Source: Pseudomonadota bacterium (lineage in GTDB: Bacteria; Pseudomonadota; Alphaproteobacteria; Rhizobiales; Xanthobacteraceae). Taken from it: 13,118 nt of DNA. Location: assembly GCA_023434095.1 (NCBI GenBank), contig JAEYTJ010000161.1, positions 1 to 13,118 on the forward strand, written 5' to 3'. Positions 1 through 6,920 of the stretch are shown one piece after another. The position numbers and the translations under genes are program-made. Position 1 is the first letter of the stretch. The number at the start of each line of letters is the position of its first letter. The notes below the pieces were generated by a model, which did not search any database, was not told where the DNA came from, and saw only the letters and a list, made by a program, of their open reading frames with translations.

Positions 1-1197
1 GCGCTGGCCCCGGCGGCGGTGAAGGAGGCGGGGCTGCGCGCCGCCGCGCAGGCGATCCGCGACCGGGCGCCCGTCATTCTCGCCGCCAACGAACAGGACC
101 TCGCCGCCGCCCGTAAGGCGGGGATGAGCACGGCGCTGCAGGACCGGCTGGTGCTGAACGCGGCGCGGCTCGAGGCCATCGCCCGCGCGGTGGAGGACAT
201 CGCCGCGCTACCCGACCCGGTGGGGCAGGTGACGGAGAGCTGGGAACGGCCGAACGGCCTGCAGCTGGAGCGCGTGCGCACCCCGCTCGGCGTCATCGGC
301 GTGATCTATGAGAGCCGGCCCAATGTGACGGCGGATGCCGGCAGCCTGTGCCTGAAGGCCGGCAATGCGGTGATCTTGCGCGGCGGCTCCGACAGCTTCC
401 ATTCCTCCCGCGCCATCCATGCCGCGCTGGTGGAGGGGCTCAGCGGCGCCGGCCTGCCGGCGGACGCCATCCAGCTGGTGCCGACCCGCGACCGCGCGGC
501 GGTGGGCGAGATGCTGGCCGGGCTCGGCGGCAACCTCGACGTGATCGTGCCGCGCGGCGGCAAGAGCCTGGTCGCCCGCGTGCAGGCGGAGGCGCGCGTG
601 CCGGTGTTCGCGCATCTCGAAGGGCTGGTGCATGTTTATGTCGACAAGGGCGCCGATCTCGAAAAATCGCTCGCCATCGTGAAGAACGCCAAGCTGCGCC
701 GCACCAGCGTGTGCGGGGCGGCCGAGACGCTGCTGGTGGACCGCGCCGACGCCTCCCGCCTGCTCGCCCCTCTCGTCACCATGCTGCTCGACGAGGGCTG
801 CGCGGTGCGCGGCGACGAAGCCGCCCGCGCGGTGGACCCGCGCGTGACCGAGGCCAGCGATGAGGACTGGCGCACCGAATATCTCGACGCGGTGATCTCG
901 GTGAAGCTGGTGGACGGGGTGGATGCGGCCATCGACCATATCGAGACCCACGGCTCGCACCACACCGACGCGATCCTCACCGAGGATACGGCCACCGCCG
1001 AGCGGTTCCTGAACGAGGTCGATTCCGCCATCGTGGTGCACAACGCCTCCACCCAGTTCGCCGATGGCGGCGAGTTCGGCTTCGGCGGCGAGATCGGCAT
1101 CGCGACGGGGCGGATGCACGCGCGCGGGCCGGTGGGCGCCGAGCAGCTCACCTCGTTCAAATACCGCGTGCGCGGCACCGGCCAGATCCGGCCGTGA
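1..1197 (+). CDS. proA: Gamma-glutamyl phosphate reductase (5' partial)
   Basis: ProA reduces L-glutamyl 5-phosphate with NADPH to glutamate semialdehyde, the second step of proline synthesis, in the cytoplasm. The reading frame is open from base 1, giving 398 visible codons. The family is usually about 415-430 residues, so the true start lies upstream; the GTG at 19 is internal, inside a conserved N-terminal helix. Visible marks are the segment GVIGVIYESRPNVT, the stretch FAHLEGLVHVYVDK, and the active-site cysteine in RRTSVCGAAETLLVD (codon 712-714), typical of this aldehyde-dehydrogenase-fold enzyme. The C-terminus GFGGEIGIATGRMHARGP is also characteristic. The cysteine is followed by Gly where many homologues have Asn, a mild variation. 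The stop overlaps a possible GTG start of nadD, so the two are probably one transcript. In related genomes proB commonly precedes proA; that region is outside this window. Identification is secure. Confidence 0.97.
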   Translation, partial: ALAPAAVKEAGLRAAAQAIRDRAPVILAANEQDLAAARKAGMSTALQDRLVLNAARLEAIARAVEDIAALPDPVGQVTESWERPNGLQLERVRTPLGVIGVIYESRPNVTADAGSLCLKAGNAVILRGGSDSFHSSRAIHAALVEGLSGAGLPADAIQLVPTRDRAAVGEMLAGLGGNLDVIVPRGGKSLVARVQAEARVPVFAHLEGLVHVYVDKGADLEKSLAIVKNAKLRRTSVCGAAETLLVDRADASRLLAPLVTMLLDEGCAVRGDEAARAVDPRVTEASDEDWRTEYLDAVISVKLVDGVDAAIDHIETHGSHHTDAILTEDTATAERFLNEVDSAIVVHNASTQFADGGEFGFGGEIGIATGRMHARGPVGAEQLTSFKYRVRGTGQIRP

Positions 1198-1844
1198 GCG
1201 AGAGCGCCGACCTCTCCCCCGCGGGGAGAGGTTACGGGACCTCGCCGGCGCCCTTCGCCCGCATTCCCCCGCTGGCGCCGGGCATGCGCGTCGGCCTCTA
1301 TGGCGGCAGCTTCAACCCCGCGCATGAGGCGCACCGCGCTGCCAGCCTGCTGGCGCTGAAGCGGCTGCGGCTCGACCGCGTGTGGTGGTTGGTGACGCCC
1401 GGCAACCCCTTGAAGGACAATCGCGCGCTGCCGCCGCTCGGCAAGAGGCTGGAACAGGCGCGGGCGGTGGCCGACCATCCGGCGCTGGTGCCGACGGGGC
1501 TGGAGGCCGGGCTCGGCACCCGCTTCAGCTTCGACACGGTGGCGGCGCTGGTGCGGCGCTTTCCGGCGGTGCATTTCGTCTGGCTGATGGGGGCCGACAA
1601 TCTTGCCGCCTTCCACCGCTGGCAGCACTGGCGGGAGATCGCGGCGCTTGTGCCCATCGCCATCATCGACCGGCCCGGCTGCACCTTCCCCGCCATGGCG
1701 AGCCCGGCGGCGCAGGCGCTGGCCCGCTGGCGAATGCCGGAGAGTGAGGCCGCCGCGCTTCCGCTGATGCGCCCGCCGGCCTGGGTGTTTCTCCACGGGC
1801 TGAAATCGCCGCTGTCGTCGACGCGGCTCCGGGGGGAGGGGTGA
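1194..1844 (+). CDS. nadD: Nicotinate-nucleotide adenylyltransferase
   Basis: NadD adenylylates nicotinate mononucleotide to deamido-NAD in NAD synthesis. The protein shows the nucleotidyltransferase N-terminus GLYGGSFNPAHEAHR, the central stretches WWLVTPGNPLKD and VWLMGADNLAAFHRWQ, and the C-terminal ATP-binding motif SPLSSTRLR. The HxGH signature reads HEAH (Gly to Ala); I believe related Rhizobiales enzymes share this, so it is probably tolerated. The start is uncertain. GTG 1194 overlaps the proA stop in a GTGA junction and gives 216 residues. ATG 1284 gives 186 residues beginning MRVGLYGG. Alphaproteobacterial NadD proteins often carry a short Pro-rich lead ending in GM before the Rossmann fold, and IPPLAPGM here fits that. 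This favours the upstream start, since no other ATG, GTG or TTG lies between. Against it, a perfect hairpin at 1210-1232 falls inside that lead. The C-terminus ends only six residues after the SST motif. Confidence 0.93.
   Translation: MSESADLSPAGRGYGTSPAPFARIPPLAPGMRVGLYGGSFNPAHEAHRAASLLALKRLRLDRVWWLVTPGNPLKDNRALPPLGKRLEQARAVADHPALVPTGLEAGLGTRFSFDTVAALVRRFPAVHFVWLMGADNLAAFHRWQHWREIAALVPIAIIDRPGCTFPAMASPAAQALARWRMPESEAAALPLMRPPAWVFLHGLKSPLSSTRLRGEG
1210..1232. repeat. Perfect 10-bp inverted repeat at the start of nadD
   Basis: The arms acctctcccc (1210-1219) and ggggagaggt (1223-1232) are exact reverse complements around a 3-base spacer, so RNA from either strand could form a very stable hairpin. 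It lies 13 bases after the proA stop, inside the N-terminal lead of the longer nadD reading frame. There is no T-run behind it, so it is not a standard intrinsic terminator. The sequence resembles the CCTCTCCCC-GGGGAGAGG palindromes scattered between genes in many Rhizobiales genomes; that comparison is from memory. Confidence 0.75.
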
Positions 1845-2046
1845 GGGCGTGACGGATCGGTCTGGCCGTGCCCTCCGTGGGATCGAAGACGCCGGTTCCC
1901 ATGCGGGATCGGACAACGGACGCTCTCCCGCCCCACCCCCGGTTGAAGATCTGCCCCATCCGCATTATCCTTAACCGGCAGGCATGGTGCGGGAGGTCCG
2001 TCCGTGGCTTGCGGTAAAGACGAGAGGATCAGGACCCCTGTCCATC

Positions 2047-2460
2047 ATGGCGCTTGCAGCGGCCGACACCAGCCCGGCGACTGCACCTGTCTCCGACGCG
2101 CGTTTCGACGCCGAGGAGATTCTTGCCCTCGTTCTCGCCCGTCTCGATGATGACCAGGCCGAGGACGTCGTCTCCATCGAACTGCGCGGCAAGACGACCA
2201 TTGCCGATTACATGGTCGTCGCCTCCGGCCGCAACCAGCGTCATGTCGGCGCCATTGCCGAGCACCTCGTCGAGGCGCTCAAGGGCCTTGGCGTCAAGGG
2301 CGTGCGCGTCGAGGGCCTGCCGGCCTGCGACTGGGTGCTGATCGATGCGAGCGACGTGATCGTCCACATCTTCCAGCCGGAAGTGCGCGGGTTCTACAAT
2401 ATCGAGAAGATGTGGTCGGCAGCCATTCCCGGCGGGCCGGCGACGCTGACGCGCGGCTGA
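2047..2460 (+). CDS. rsfS: Ribosome silencing factor (RsfS/YbeB/Iojap family)
   Basis: RsfS binds ribosomal protein L14 (uL14) on the large subunit and blocks subunit joining when nutrients run short. From ATG 2047 the protein has 137 residues. It carries the family's diagnostic segments: IADYMVVASGR (about 52-62), CDWVLIDASDVIVHIF (about 94-109), and the aromatic-rich end RGFYNIEKMW (about 114-123). The start at 2047 is preceded by AGGA at 2031-2034, 12 bases upstream. An in-frame ATG at 1984 would add 21 residues with no family resemblance and no convincing ribosome binding site, so I prefer 2047. A gap of about 200 bases separates it from nadD, so it may have its own promoter. rlmH follows after 7 bases, the usual pairing of two factors acting on the 50S subunit. 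Confidence 0.95.
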   Translation: MALAAADTSPATAPVSDARFDAEEILALVLARLDDDQAEDVVSIELRGKTTIADYMVVASGRNQRHVGAIAEHLVEALKGLGVKGVRVEGLPACDWVLIDASDVIVHIFQPEVRGFYNIEKMWSAAIPGGPATLTRG

Positions 2461-2467
2461 GCGCGTC

Positions 2468-2950
2468 TTGCGGCTGCTGATTCTTGCCGTGGGTCGGCTG
2501 AAGGCCGGGCCCGAGAGGGAATTGTGCGCGCGCTATCTCGACCGCTCGGCCAAGGGCGGCCGGGCGCTCGGCCTCTCCGGGCCGGATGTCACGGAAATCG
2601 CCGAAAGCGCCGCGCGCCGTCCGGAGGACCGCATGGCGGAGGAGGGCGCCGCTCTCCTCGCCGCGCTGCCCGATGCCGGAGCGGTGATCGCGCTCGACCC
2701 GCGCGGGGCGGAGATGACCTCCGAGCAGATCGCCGCCGACCTCGGCGCCCTGCGCGACCGGGGTTCGCGCACGCTCACCTTCGTTATCGGCGGTGCGGAC
2801 GGGCTGAGCGAGGCGGTGCGCGGGCGCGCGGACCGGCTGGTCGCCTTCGGCCGCGCCACCTTTCCCCACCAGCTCGTCCGGGTCATGATGGCCGAACAGA
2901 TCTACCGCGCGACGACGATCCTCGCAGGCCATCCCTACCACAAGGCCTGA
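2468..2950 (+). CDS. rlmH: 23S rRNA (pseudouridine-1915-N3)-methyltransferase
   Basis: RlmH is a SPOUT-fold, SAM-dependent methyltransferase that methylates N3 of pseudouridine 1915 in helix 69 of 23S rRNA on assembled ribosomes. The 160-residue length matches the family. The trefoil-knot SAM site is visible as TFVIGGADGL (about 104-113), followed by FGRATFPHQLVRVMMAEQIY (about 127-146) and the terminal PYHK (about 156-159). The only start that gives the conserved N-terminus RLLILAVGRLKAGPE is TTG 2468. It lies 7 bases after the rsfS stop and has no obvious Shine-Dalgarno sequence, which suggests translational coupling to rsfS. Nothing unusual is seen in the protein. Confidence 0.96.
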   Translation: MRLLILAVGRLKAGPERELCARYLDRSAKGGRALGLSGPDVTEIAESAARRPEDRMAEEGAALLAALPDAGAVIALDPRGAEMTSEQIAADLGALRDRGSRTLTFVIGGADGLSEAVRGRADRLVAFGRATFPHQLVRVMMAEQIYRATTILAGHPYHKA

Positions 2951-2963
2951 GCGGGCGGCGGCG

Positions 2964-2979
2964 CTAACCCGTTCTTAAC
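2964..2979. promoter_or_regulatory. CtrA-like site upstream of the LytM-factor/ctpA pair
   Basis: CTAA (2964-2967), seven bases, then TTAAC (2975-2979) matches the alphaproteobacterial CtrA consensus TTAA-N7-TTAAC at all but one position. It lies in the 51-base gap between rlmH and the LytM-factor gene, 22 bases before that ATG, where a bound regulator could control the promoter. The match is seen in the sequence. That CtrA binds here is inference, and a one-mismatch hit to a short motif can occur by chance. Confidence 0.4.
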
Positions 2980-3001
2980 CACGCCGGCCCCTCCTATTCC
3001 G

Positions 3002-4360
3002 ATGCCCGCGCGCCGCCCTGCTTCGCCCCCCGTGCCCCGCCCGCCCCTGCGCGCGGCGGTGACGGGGGCGTGCGCGCTCGTGCTCGCGCTCGGCCTGTGG
3101 GCGCCGCCGGGCGAGGCGCAGACGGCGCCGCCCGCCGCCGCGCCCGCGGGCAAGCAGGAGGAGCAACAGGAGCGCATCCAGCGGCTCGATTCCGAGCTGA
3201 AGGATTCCTCCGCCGTGCAGAAGCGGCTCGCTGCCGAAGTGGCGGCGCTGGAGGGCGACCGCGCCAAGCTGAACGAGGCGCTGCTCGACACCGCGATCCG
3301 CGTGCGCGAGACCGAGGGCAAGCTCGACGCCAGCGAACAGCGCCTGCTCGTGCTGAGCCGCGAGGCCGACGACATCAAGGAATCGCTGGAGGCCCGGCGC
3401 GCCGTGCTGGCCGAGGTGCTGGGCGGGCTGGTGCGGCTGGGCCGGCGCCCGCCGCCGGCGCTGATGGTCCGCCCGGACGACGCGCTGGAATCGATCCGCT
3501 CGGCGATGATGCTCGGCGCCGTGCTCCCCGAGCTGAAGGCGGAGACGGACCTGCTCGCCAGCGAACTCGCCGCCCAGGAGCGCGTGCGCCAGGACACGGC
3601 GCGCGAGCGGGACGCTCTCGCAGAATTGAAACTGTCCCTCGCCGACGAGCGCGCCCGCACCGCCGCCCTGATCGAGGAGAAGAAGAACTCGCTGGAGCAG
3701 GGCGCGGCCGCGCTCGCCGAGGAGAAGACCCGCGCCGCCGCGCTGGCCGCCGAGGCGGGCAATGTGCGCGAGCTGATGGAGCGCATGGAGACGGAGATTT
3801 CCGCCACCCGCAAGGCGGCGCAGGAAGCGGCGAAAAGCGAGGCGGCGCAAGGAGCCGGAGGCGGCGGCGCGGACCGGCTGGCGGCGCTGCAGAATCCCGG
3901 CCGGCTCAGCCCCGGCGTGCCGTTCGAGGACGCGAAGGGCCTCCTGCCGCTGCCGGTGGGCGGCGCGGTGCTGAAGGCGTTCGGCGCCGATGACGGCTAT
4001 GGCGGGCAGGAAAAAGGCCTGTCGCTCGGCACCCGCGTGGAGGCCCAGGTGGCCTCGCCCAGCGATGGCTGGGTGGTCTATGCCGGGCCTTTCCGGTCAT
4101 ATGGACAACTGTTAATTATCAATGCCGGCAACGGTTATCATATCTTGCTTGCCGGAATGGATAAGATCACGGTGGAATTGGGTCAGTTCGTGCTGTCGGG
4201 CGAGCCGGTCGGGGTCATGGGGCGTGGTCCCCAGCTCGTGTCGTCGGCCGGCCTTGGAACCGCCCAACCCATTCTCTACGTCGAGTTCCGCAAGGATGGA
4301 AACTCGATCGATCCAGCGCCATGGTGGGCGACGAGCGAAAGCGAGAAGGTACGCGGATGA
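3002..4360 (+). CDS. EnvC/LdpF-like murein hydrolase activator, degenerate LytM domain
   Basis: This is a predicted periplasmic protein of 452 residues that likely activates a cell-wall amidase at division. A basic, Pro-rich N-terminus and a hydrophobic stretch (about 18-34) ending near GEAQ form a Sec signal peptide. A long charged coiled coil follows (about 50-285), then a Gly-rich linker (285-290) and an M23/LytM-type domain (about 311-442). The zinc ligands are missing. The HxxxD motif position reads KGLSLG (about 338-343), and the HLHFE position reads ILYVE (424-428), so both histidines of HxH are replaced. The domain therefore should not hydrolyse peptidoglycan, as in EnvC and Caulobacter LdpF, which act by binding amidases. 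ctpA overlaps its stop by 4 bases, the standard alphaproteobacterial pairing. The start is ATG 3002; GTG 3032 is an alternative. A stretch near residues 364-390 has strikingly AT-rich codons. Confidence 0.9.
   Translation: MPARRPASPPVPRPPLRAAVTGACALVLALGLWAPPGEAQTAPPAAAPAGKQEEQQERIQRLDSELKDSSAVQKRLAAEVAALEGDRAKLNEALLDTAIRVRETEGKLDASEQRLLVLSREADDIKESLEARRAVLAEVLGGLVRLGRRPPPALMVRPDDALESIRSAMMLGAVLPELKAETDLLASELAAQERVRQDTARERDALAELKLSLADERARTAALIEEKKNSLEQGAAALAEEKTRAAALAAEAGNVRELMERMETEISATRKAAQEAAKSEAAQGAGGGGADRLAALQNPGRLSPGVPFEDAKGLLPLPVGGAVLKAFGADDGYGGQEKGLSLGTRVEAQVASPSDGWVVYAGPFRSYGQLLIINAGNGYHILLAGMDKITVELGQFVLSGEPVGVMGRGPQLVSSAGLGTAQPILYVEFRKDGNSIDPAPWWATSESEKVRG
4343..4349 (+). promoter_or_regulatory. 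Ribosome binding site that fixes the ctpA start
   Basis: GAGAAGG at 4343-4349 sits 7 bases before ATG 4357. It supports the ATG overlapping the upstream stop (ATGA) as the start, rather than the in-frame ATG at 4321, which would put charged residues ahead of the signal peptide. Confidence 0.7.
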
Positions 4361-5706
4361 TGCGTAGGACGTCTGTATTTCTCTTCGGTGCGGCGGCCGG
4401 CGCCCTGATCGCGGTCGGCGCCACCCAGCCGCGGCTGCTGCTCGAGCCGACCGCGGCCATGGCGGCTGCCTCGGATACGTACCGCCAGCTGAACCTGTTC
4501 GGCGACGTGTTCGAGCGCGTGCGCGCCGACTATGTCGAGAAGCCGGAGGATTCGAAGCTAGTCGAGGCCGCCATCAACGGCATGCTGTCCTCGCTCGACC
4601 CGCACTCGACCTATATGGACGCGAAGGATTTTCGCGACATGCAGGTGCAGACCCGCGGCCAGTTCGGCGGGCTCGGCATCGAGGTGACGATGGAGGACGG
4701 CCTCGTCAAGGTCGTCGCCCCGATCGACGAGACCCCGGCGGCCAAGGCCGGCGTGCAGGCCGGCGACCTGATCGCCAAGCTCGACGGCGAAGAGGTGAAG
4801 GGCATGACCCTGAACCAGGCGGTCGACAAGATGCGCGGCGCCGTCAATACGCCGATCAAGCTGACCATCGTCCGCAAGGGCCAGGACAAGCCGATCGAGC
4901 TGTCGATCACCCGCGACATCATCAACATCAAGTCGGTGCGCGCCCGGGTCGAAAATGACGACATCGGCTATATCCGCATCACCTCGTTCAGCGAGCAGAC
5001 CGGCGAAGGCCTGAAGAAGGCCGTGGCCGACCTGACCAAGCAGATCGGCGAGGACAAGCTCAAGGGCTTCATCATCGACCTGCGCAACAATCCGGGCGGG
5101 CTGCTCGACCAGGCGATCGACGTTTCCGACACCTTCCTCGACCGCGGCGAGATCGTCTCCACGCGTGGCCGCGACCCCGAGCAGACCGAGCGCCGCAACG
5201 CGCGACCGGGCGACCTCGCCAAGGGCAAGCCGATCATCGTGCTGGTCAATGGCGGCTCCGCCTCGGCGTCGGAAATCGTCGCCGGCGCGCTGCAGGACCA
5301 CAAGCGTGCCACGGTGCTGGGCTCGCTCTCCTTCGGCAAGGGCTCGGTGCAGACGGTGATCCCGGTCTCCGGCAATGCCGCGATCAAGCTGACCACGGCG
5401 CGCTACTACACGCCGTCGGGCCGCTCGATCCAGGCCAAGGGCATCCAGCCGGACATCGAGCTGGTGCAGGACGTGCCGCAGGACGTGAAGGAGAAGGCCG
5501 AGGCCGCCGGCGTCGAGACCACGCGCGGCGAGGCCTCGCTCAAGGGCCATCTGAAGAACGGCGAGGACGAGCAGACCGGTTCCCCGGCCTATGTGCCGCC
5601 GGACCCGAAGGACGACACCCAGCTCAAGCTGGCGATCGACCTGATCGAGGGCGTGCAGAAGAACGCCGCCTACCCCGCCGACCCCAAGGCGGCGGTCCCG
5701 AACTGA
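4357..5706 (+). CDS. ctpA: Carboxy-terminal processing protease (S41A family)
   Basis: This is a periplasmic C-terminal processing serine protease of the CtpA/Prc group, which trims or degrades envelope proteins. From ATG 4357 it has 449 residues. An N-terminal signal peptide or anchor (about 3-37, ending near AMAAA) is followed by a helical region with the conserved SSLDPHSTYM (79-86), a PDZ domain (about 100-178, with GGLGIEV), and the S41 core. The catalytic dyad is intact. Ser303 is the middle serine of GSASASE, and Lys328 (FGKGSVQ) lies 25 residues later, with Gln332 four beyond; this is the same spacing as Ser309, Lys334 and Gln338 of B. subtilis CtpB. The conserved RYYTPSGRSIQAKGIQPD follows. 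The gene overlaps the upstream LytM-factor gene by 4 bases, so the pair is likely co-translated. CtpA and LytM factors both act on peptidoglycan-hydrolase control in related bacteria. A strong terminator lies 51 bases downstream. Confidence 0.96.
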   Translation: MMRRTSVFLFGAAAGALIAVGATQPRLLLEPTAAMAAASDTYRQLNLFGDVFERVRADYVEKPEDSKLVEAAINGMLSSLDPHSTYMDAKDFRDMQVQTRGQFGGLGIEVTMEDGLVKVVAPIDETPAAKAGVQAGDLIAKLDGEEVKGMTLNQAVDKMRGAVNTPIKLTIVRKGQDKPIELSITRDIINIKSVRARVENDDIGYIRITSFSEQTGEGLKKAVADLTKQIGEDKLKGFIIDLRNNPGGLLDQAIDVSDTFLDRGEIVSTRGRDPEQTERRNARPGDLAKGKPIIVLVNGGSASASEIVAGALQDHKRATVLGSLSFGKGSVQTVIPVSGNAAIKLTTARYYTPSGRSIQAKGIQPDIELVQDVPQDVKEKAEAAGVETTRGEASLKGHLKNGEDEQTGSPAYVPPDPKDDTQLKLAIDLIEGVQKNAAYPADPKAAVPN

Positions 5707-5723
5707 TCTTCACGCGACGTGAC

Positions 5724-5745
5724 GCCGCCGGCCCGTGCCGGCGGC
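5724..5745. repeat. GC-rich hairpin after ctpA
   Basis: The 9-bp arms gccgccggc (5724-5732) and gccggcggc (5737-5745) are perfect complements around a 4-base loop. It lies 17 bases after the ctpA stop and just ahead of the intrinsic terminator. It lacks a T-run, so it probably protects the 3' end or aids termination rather than terminating alone. Confidence 0.6.
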
Positions 5746-5757
5746 TTGCGACACAGC

Positions 5758-5795
5758 AAGGCCCGCTTTCCCCGAAGGCGGGCCTTGGCTTTTTT
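5758..5795 (+). terminator. Rho-independent terminator of the ctpA transcript
   Basis: The stem arms aaggcccgc (5758-5766) and gcgggcctt (5778-5786) pair perfectly over 9 bp, with an 11-base loop. The 3' arm is followed by GGC and six T residues (5790-5795). This is a textbook intrinsic terminator on the plus strand, and it marks the end of the ctpA transcription unit. The next gene must therefore have its own promoter or depend on read-through. Confidence 0.9.
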
Positions 5796-5860
5796 GCCGT
5801 GCCGCGACGAATGCCCGATTCTGCCCCGATCCTGCCTTGGTCGACGGCGACAAAGGCGGC

Positions 5861-6277
5861 ATGAACCGCGCGACACCTCTCCGCCTGCCGCCCCGCCCGC
5901 TGGACACGCTGCCGACCGGCGACAGCCTGCCCGGCCACGATGCCGGCCGCGACCGCGCGCGGCACTATGCGGCGGTGGGCGTGTTCGGCATCGCCGCGCT
6001 CTCGGCGCTCAGCGTCGCGGTGGCGGCCTATGTGCTGCGGCCCGGCGAGGTGCCCTTGCCCCACGGCCTGCCTCTCACGCTGGAAGAGAGCGGCTTCCCG
6101 ACGATGGGCGTCGCCGCCGACATGCCGGCATTGCGGCCGAGCCTCGGCGGGGATGACGGGGAGAGCATCACCGTGTTCGACGGCGCGACCGGCCGCAGTG
6201 AAGTTCTGGCGGGCCCCGGGCTCCTGGGCACCGGCACGGCTGGCCCCCTTGTCGGCGATACCGCGTTAACCCCGTGA
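5861..6277 (+). CDS. Small single-TM protein, probable N-terminal stub of a divergent polysaccharide deacetylase
   Basis: The predicted protein has 138 residues from ATG 5861, with AAAGG at 5852-5856 four bases upstream. The frame is open further upstream, but that part reads through the terminator. It has a Pro/Arg-rich cytoplasmic N-terminus, one membrane helix (about 37-60, YAAVGVFGIAALSALSVAVA), and a low-complexity periplasmic tail. The phrase ITVFDGATGRSEV (about 104-116) resembles a motif I recall (TIIDGSSGKRQEV) after the membrane anchor of Rhizobiales divergent polysaccharide deacetylases (YibQ/DUF610). Those proteins are commonly encoded between ctpA and rppH, exactly this position. 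The deacetylase-like domain of about 250 residues is absent. Only 88 bases remain before rppH, so it is deleted, not frameshifted. It could be a decaying remnant, a functional membrane stub, or an unrelated protein. The family link rests on one motif plus gene order. Confidence 0.6.
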   Translation: MNRATPLRLPPRPLDTLPTGDSLPGHDAGRDRARHYAAVGVFGIAALSALSVAVAAYVLRPGEVPLPHGLPLTLEESGFPTMGVAADMPALRPSLGGDDGESITVFDGATGRSEVLAGPGLLGTGTAGPLVGDTALTP

Positions 6278-6365
6278 TCAGCCGGCGGCGTGCCGCCTCT
6301 GGCGTCGCGCCGCGCCTTGCCTATGATCCCGGCCGGCGCGTGCTCCAAGGTCCTGCGGTGGCTTC

Positions 6366-6878
6366 ATGATCCCTTTCGATCAGCTTCCCTATCGCCCCTG
6401 CGTCGGGGTGGTGCTCGTCAATCGCGACGGTCTCGTCTTTCTGGGCGAGCGGCGGGGCGGACCCGAGCAGGTCGACGCGCAGCATTCCTGGCAGATGCCG
6501 CAGGGCGGCATCGACGAGGGCGAGAGCCCCGAGGAAGCGGCGCTGCGCGAGCTCTATGAGGAGACCAACGTGTCCTCGGTCGCGCCGCTGGCCACGGCGC
6601 CGGACTGGTTCGCCTACGACCTGCCGGAGCCGCTGGCGCGGCAGGCGTGGAAGGGGCGCTATCGCGGCCAGACGCAGAAATGGATCGCCCTGCGCTTCAC
6701 CGGCGCGGATGACGAGATCGACGTGCTTCGTCCCGGCGGCGGCCATCACAAGCCGGAATTCGTCGGCTGGCGCTGGGAACGGCTGGAGCGGACGCCGGAA
6801 CTGATCGTCCCGTTCAAGCGGCCGGTCTACGAGCAGGTGGCGCACACCTTCCGGCCGGTGGTGGCGCCGGCGGAATGA
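6366..6878 (+). CDS. rppH: RNA 5'-pyrophosphohydrolase (Nudix)
   Basis: RppH removes pyrophosphate from 5'-triphosphorylated RNA, opening transcripts to decay; related proteins (IalA/NudH) also hydrolyse diadenosine polyphosphates. The 170-residue length fits. The N-terminal YRPCVGVVLVNRDGLVFLGE and the Nudix box G47-x5-E53-x7-R61-E-L-Y-E65-E66-T-N-V are present. All acidic metal ligands are kept; the Gly near the end of the box is Asn68. The RppH-specific region follows, with WFAYDLPE, a GQTQKWIALRF-type strand and the EFVGWRWERLE segment. ATG 6366 is the natural start because the fold begins almost at once. It lies after the small membrane protein gene with an 88-base gap and before the efflux operon. 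It is the last gene of the conserved block here. Confidence 0.95.
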   Translation: MIPFDQLPYRPCVGVVLVNRDGLVFLGERRGGPEQVDAQHSWQMPQGGIDEGESPEEAALRELYEETNVSSVAPLATAPDWFAYDLPEPLARQAWKGRYRGQTQKWIALRFTGADDEIDVLRPGGGHHKPEFVGWRWERLERTPELIVPFKRPVYEQVAHTFRPVVAPAE

Positions 6879-6920
6879 CCCCGGGCGCCGGCGCGGCGTA
6901 AGCCGAGGTGCCTTCCATGC

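Noticed and set aside
1828..1855. G-rich GGGGAGGGGTGAGGG stretch at the end of nadD, resembling half of the palindrome at its start
   Set aside because: There is no matching inverted arm nearby, so I cannot support a second repeat copy.
1984..2046. Longer rsfS start at ATG 1984
   Set aside because: The extra 21 residues have no family resemblance and no convincing ribosome binding site; kept only as an alternative.
1845..2046. Possible regulatory RNA or promoter in the nadD-rsfS gap, including TTAACC at 1972-1977
   Set aside because: Only a single TTAA half-site and no convincing -35/-10 pair or terminator; nothing I can call.
5735..5860. Upstream extension of the small membrane protein
   Set aside because: The extension reads through the ctpA terminator hairpin, whereas ATG 5861 has an AAAGG just upstream.
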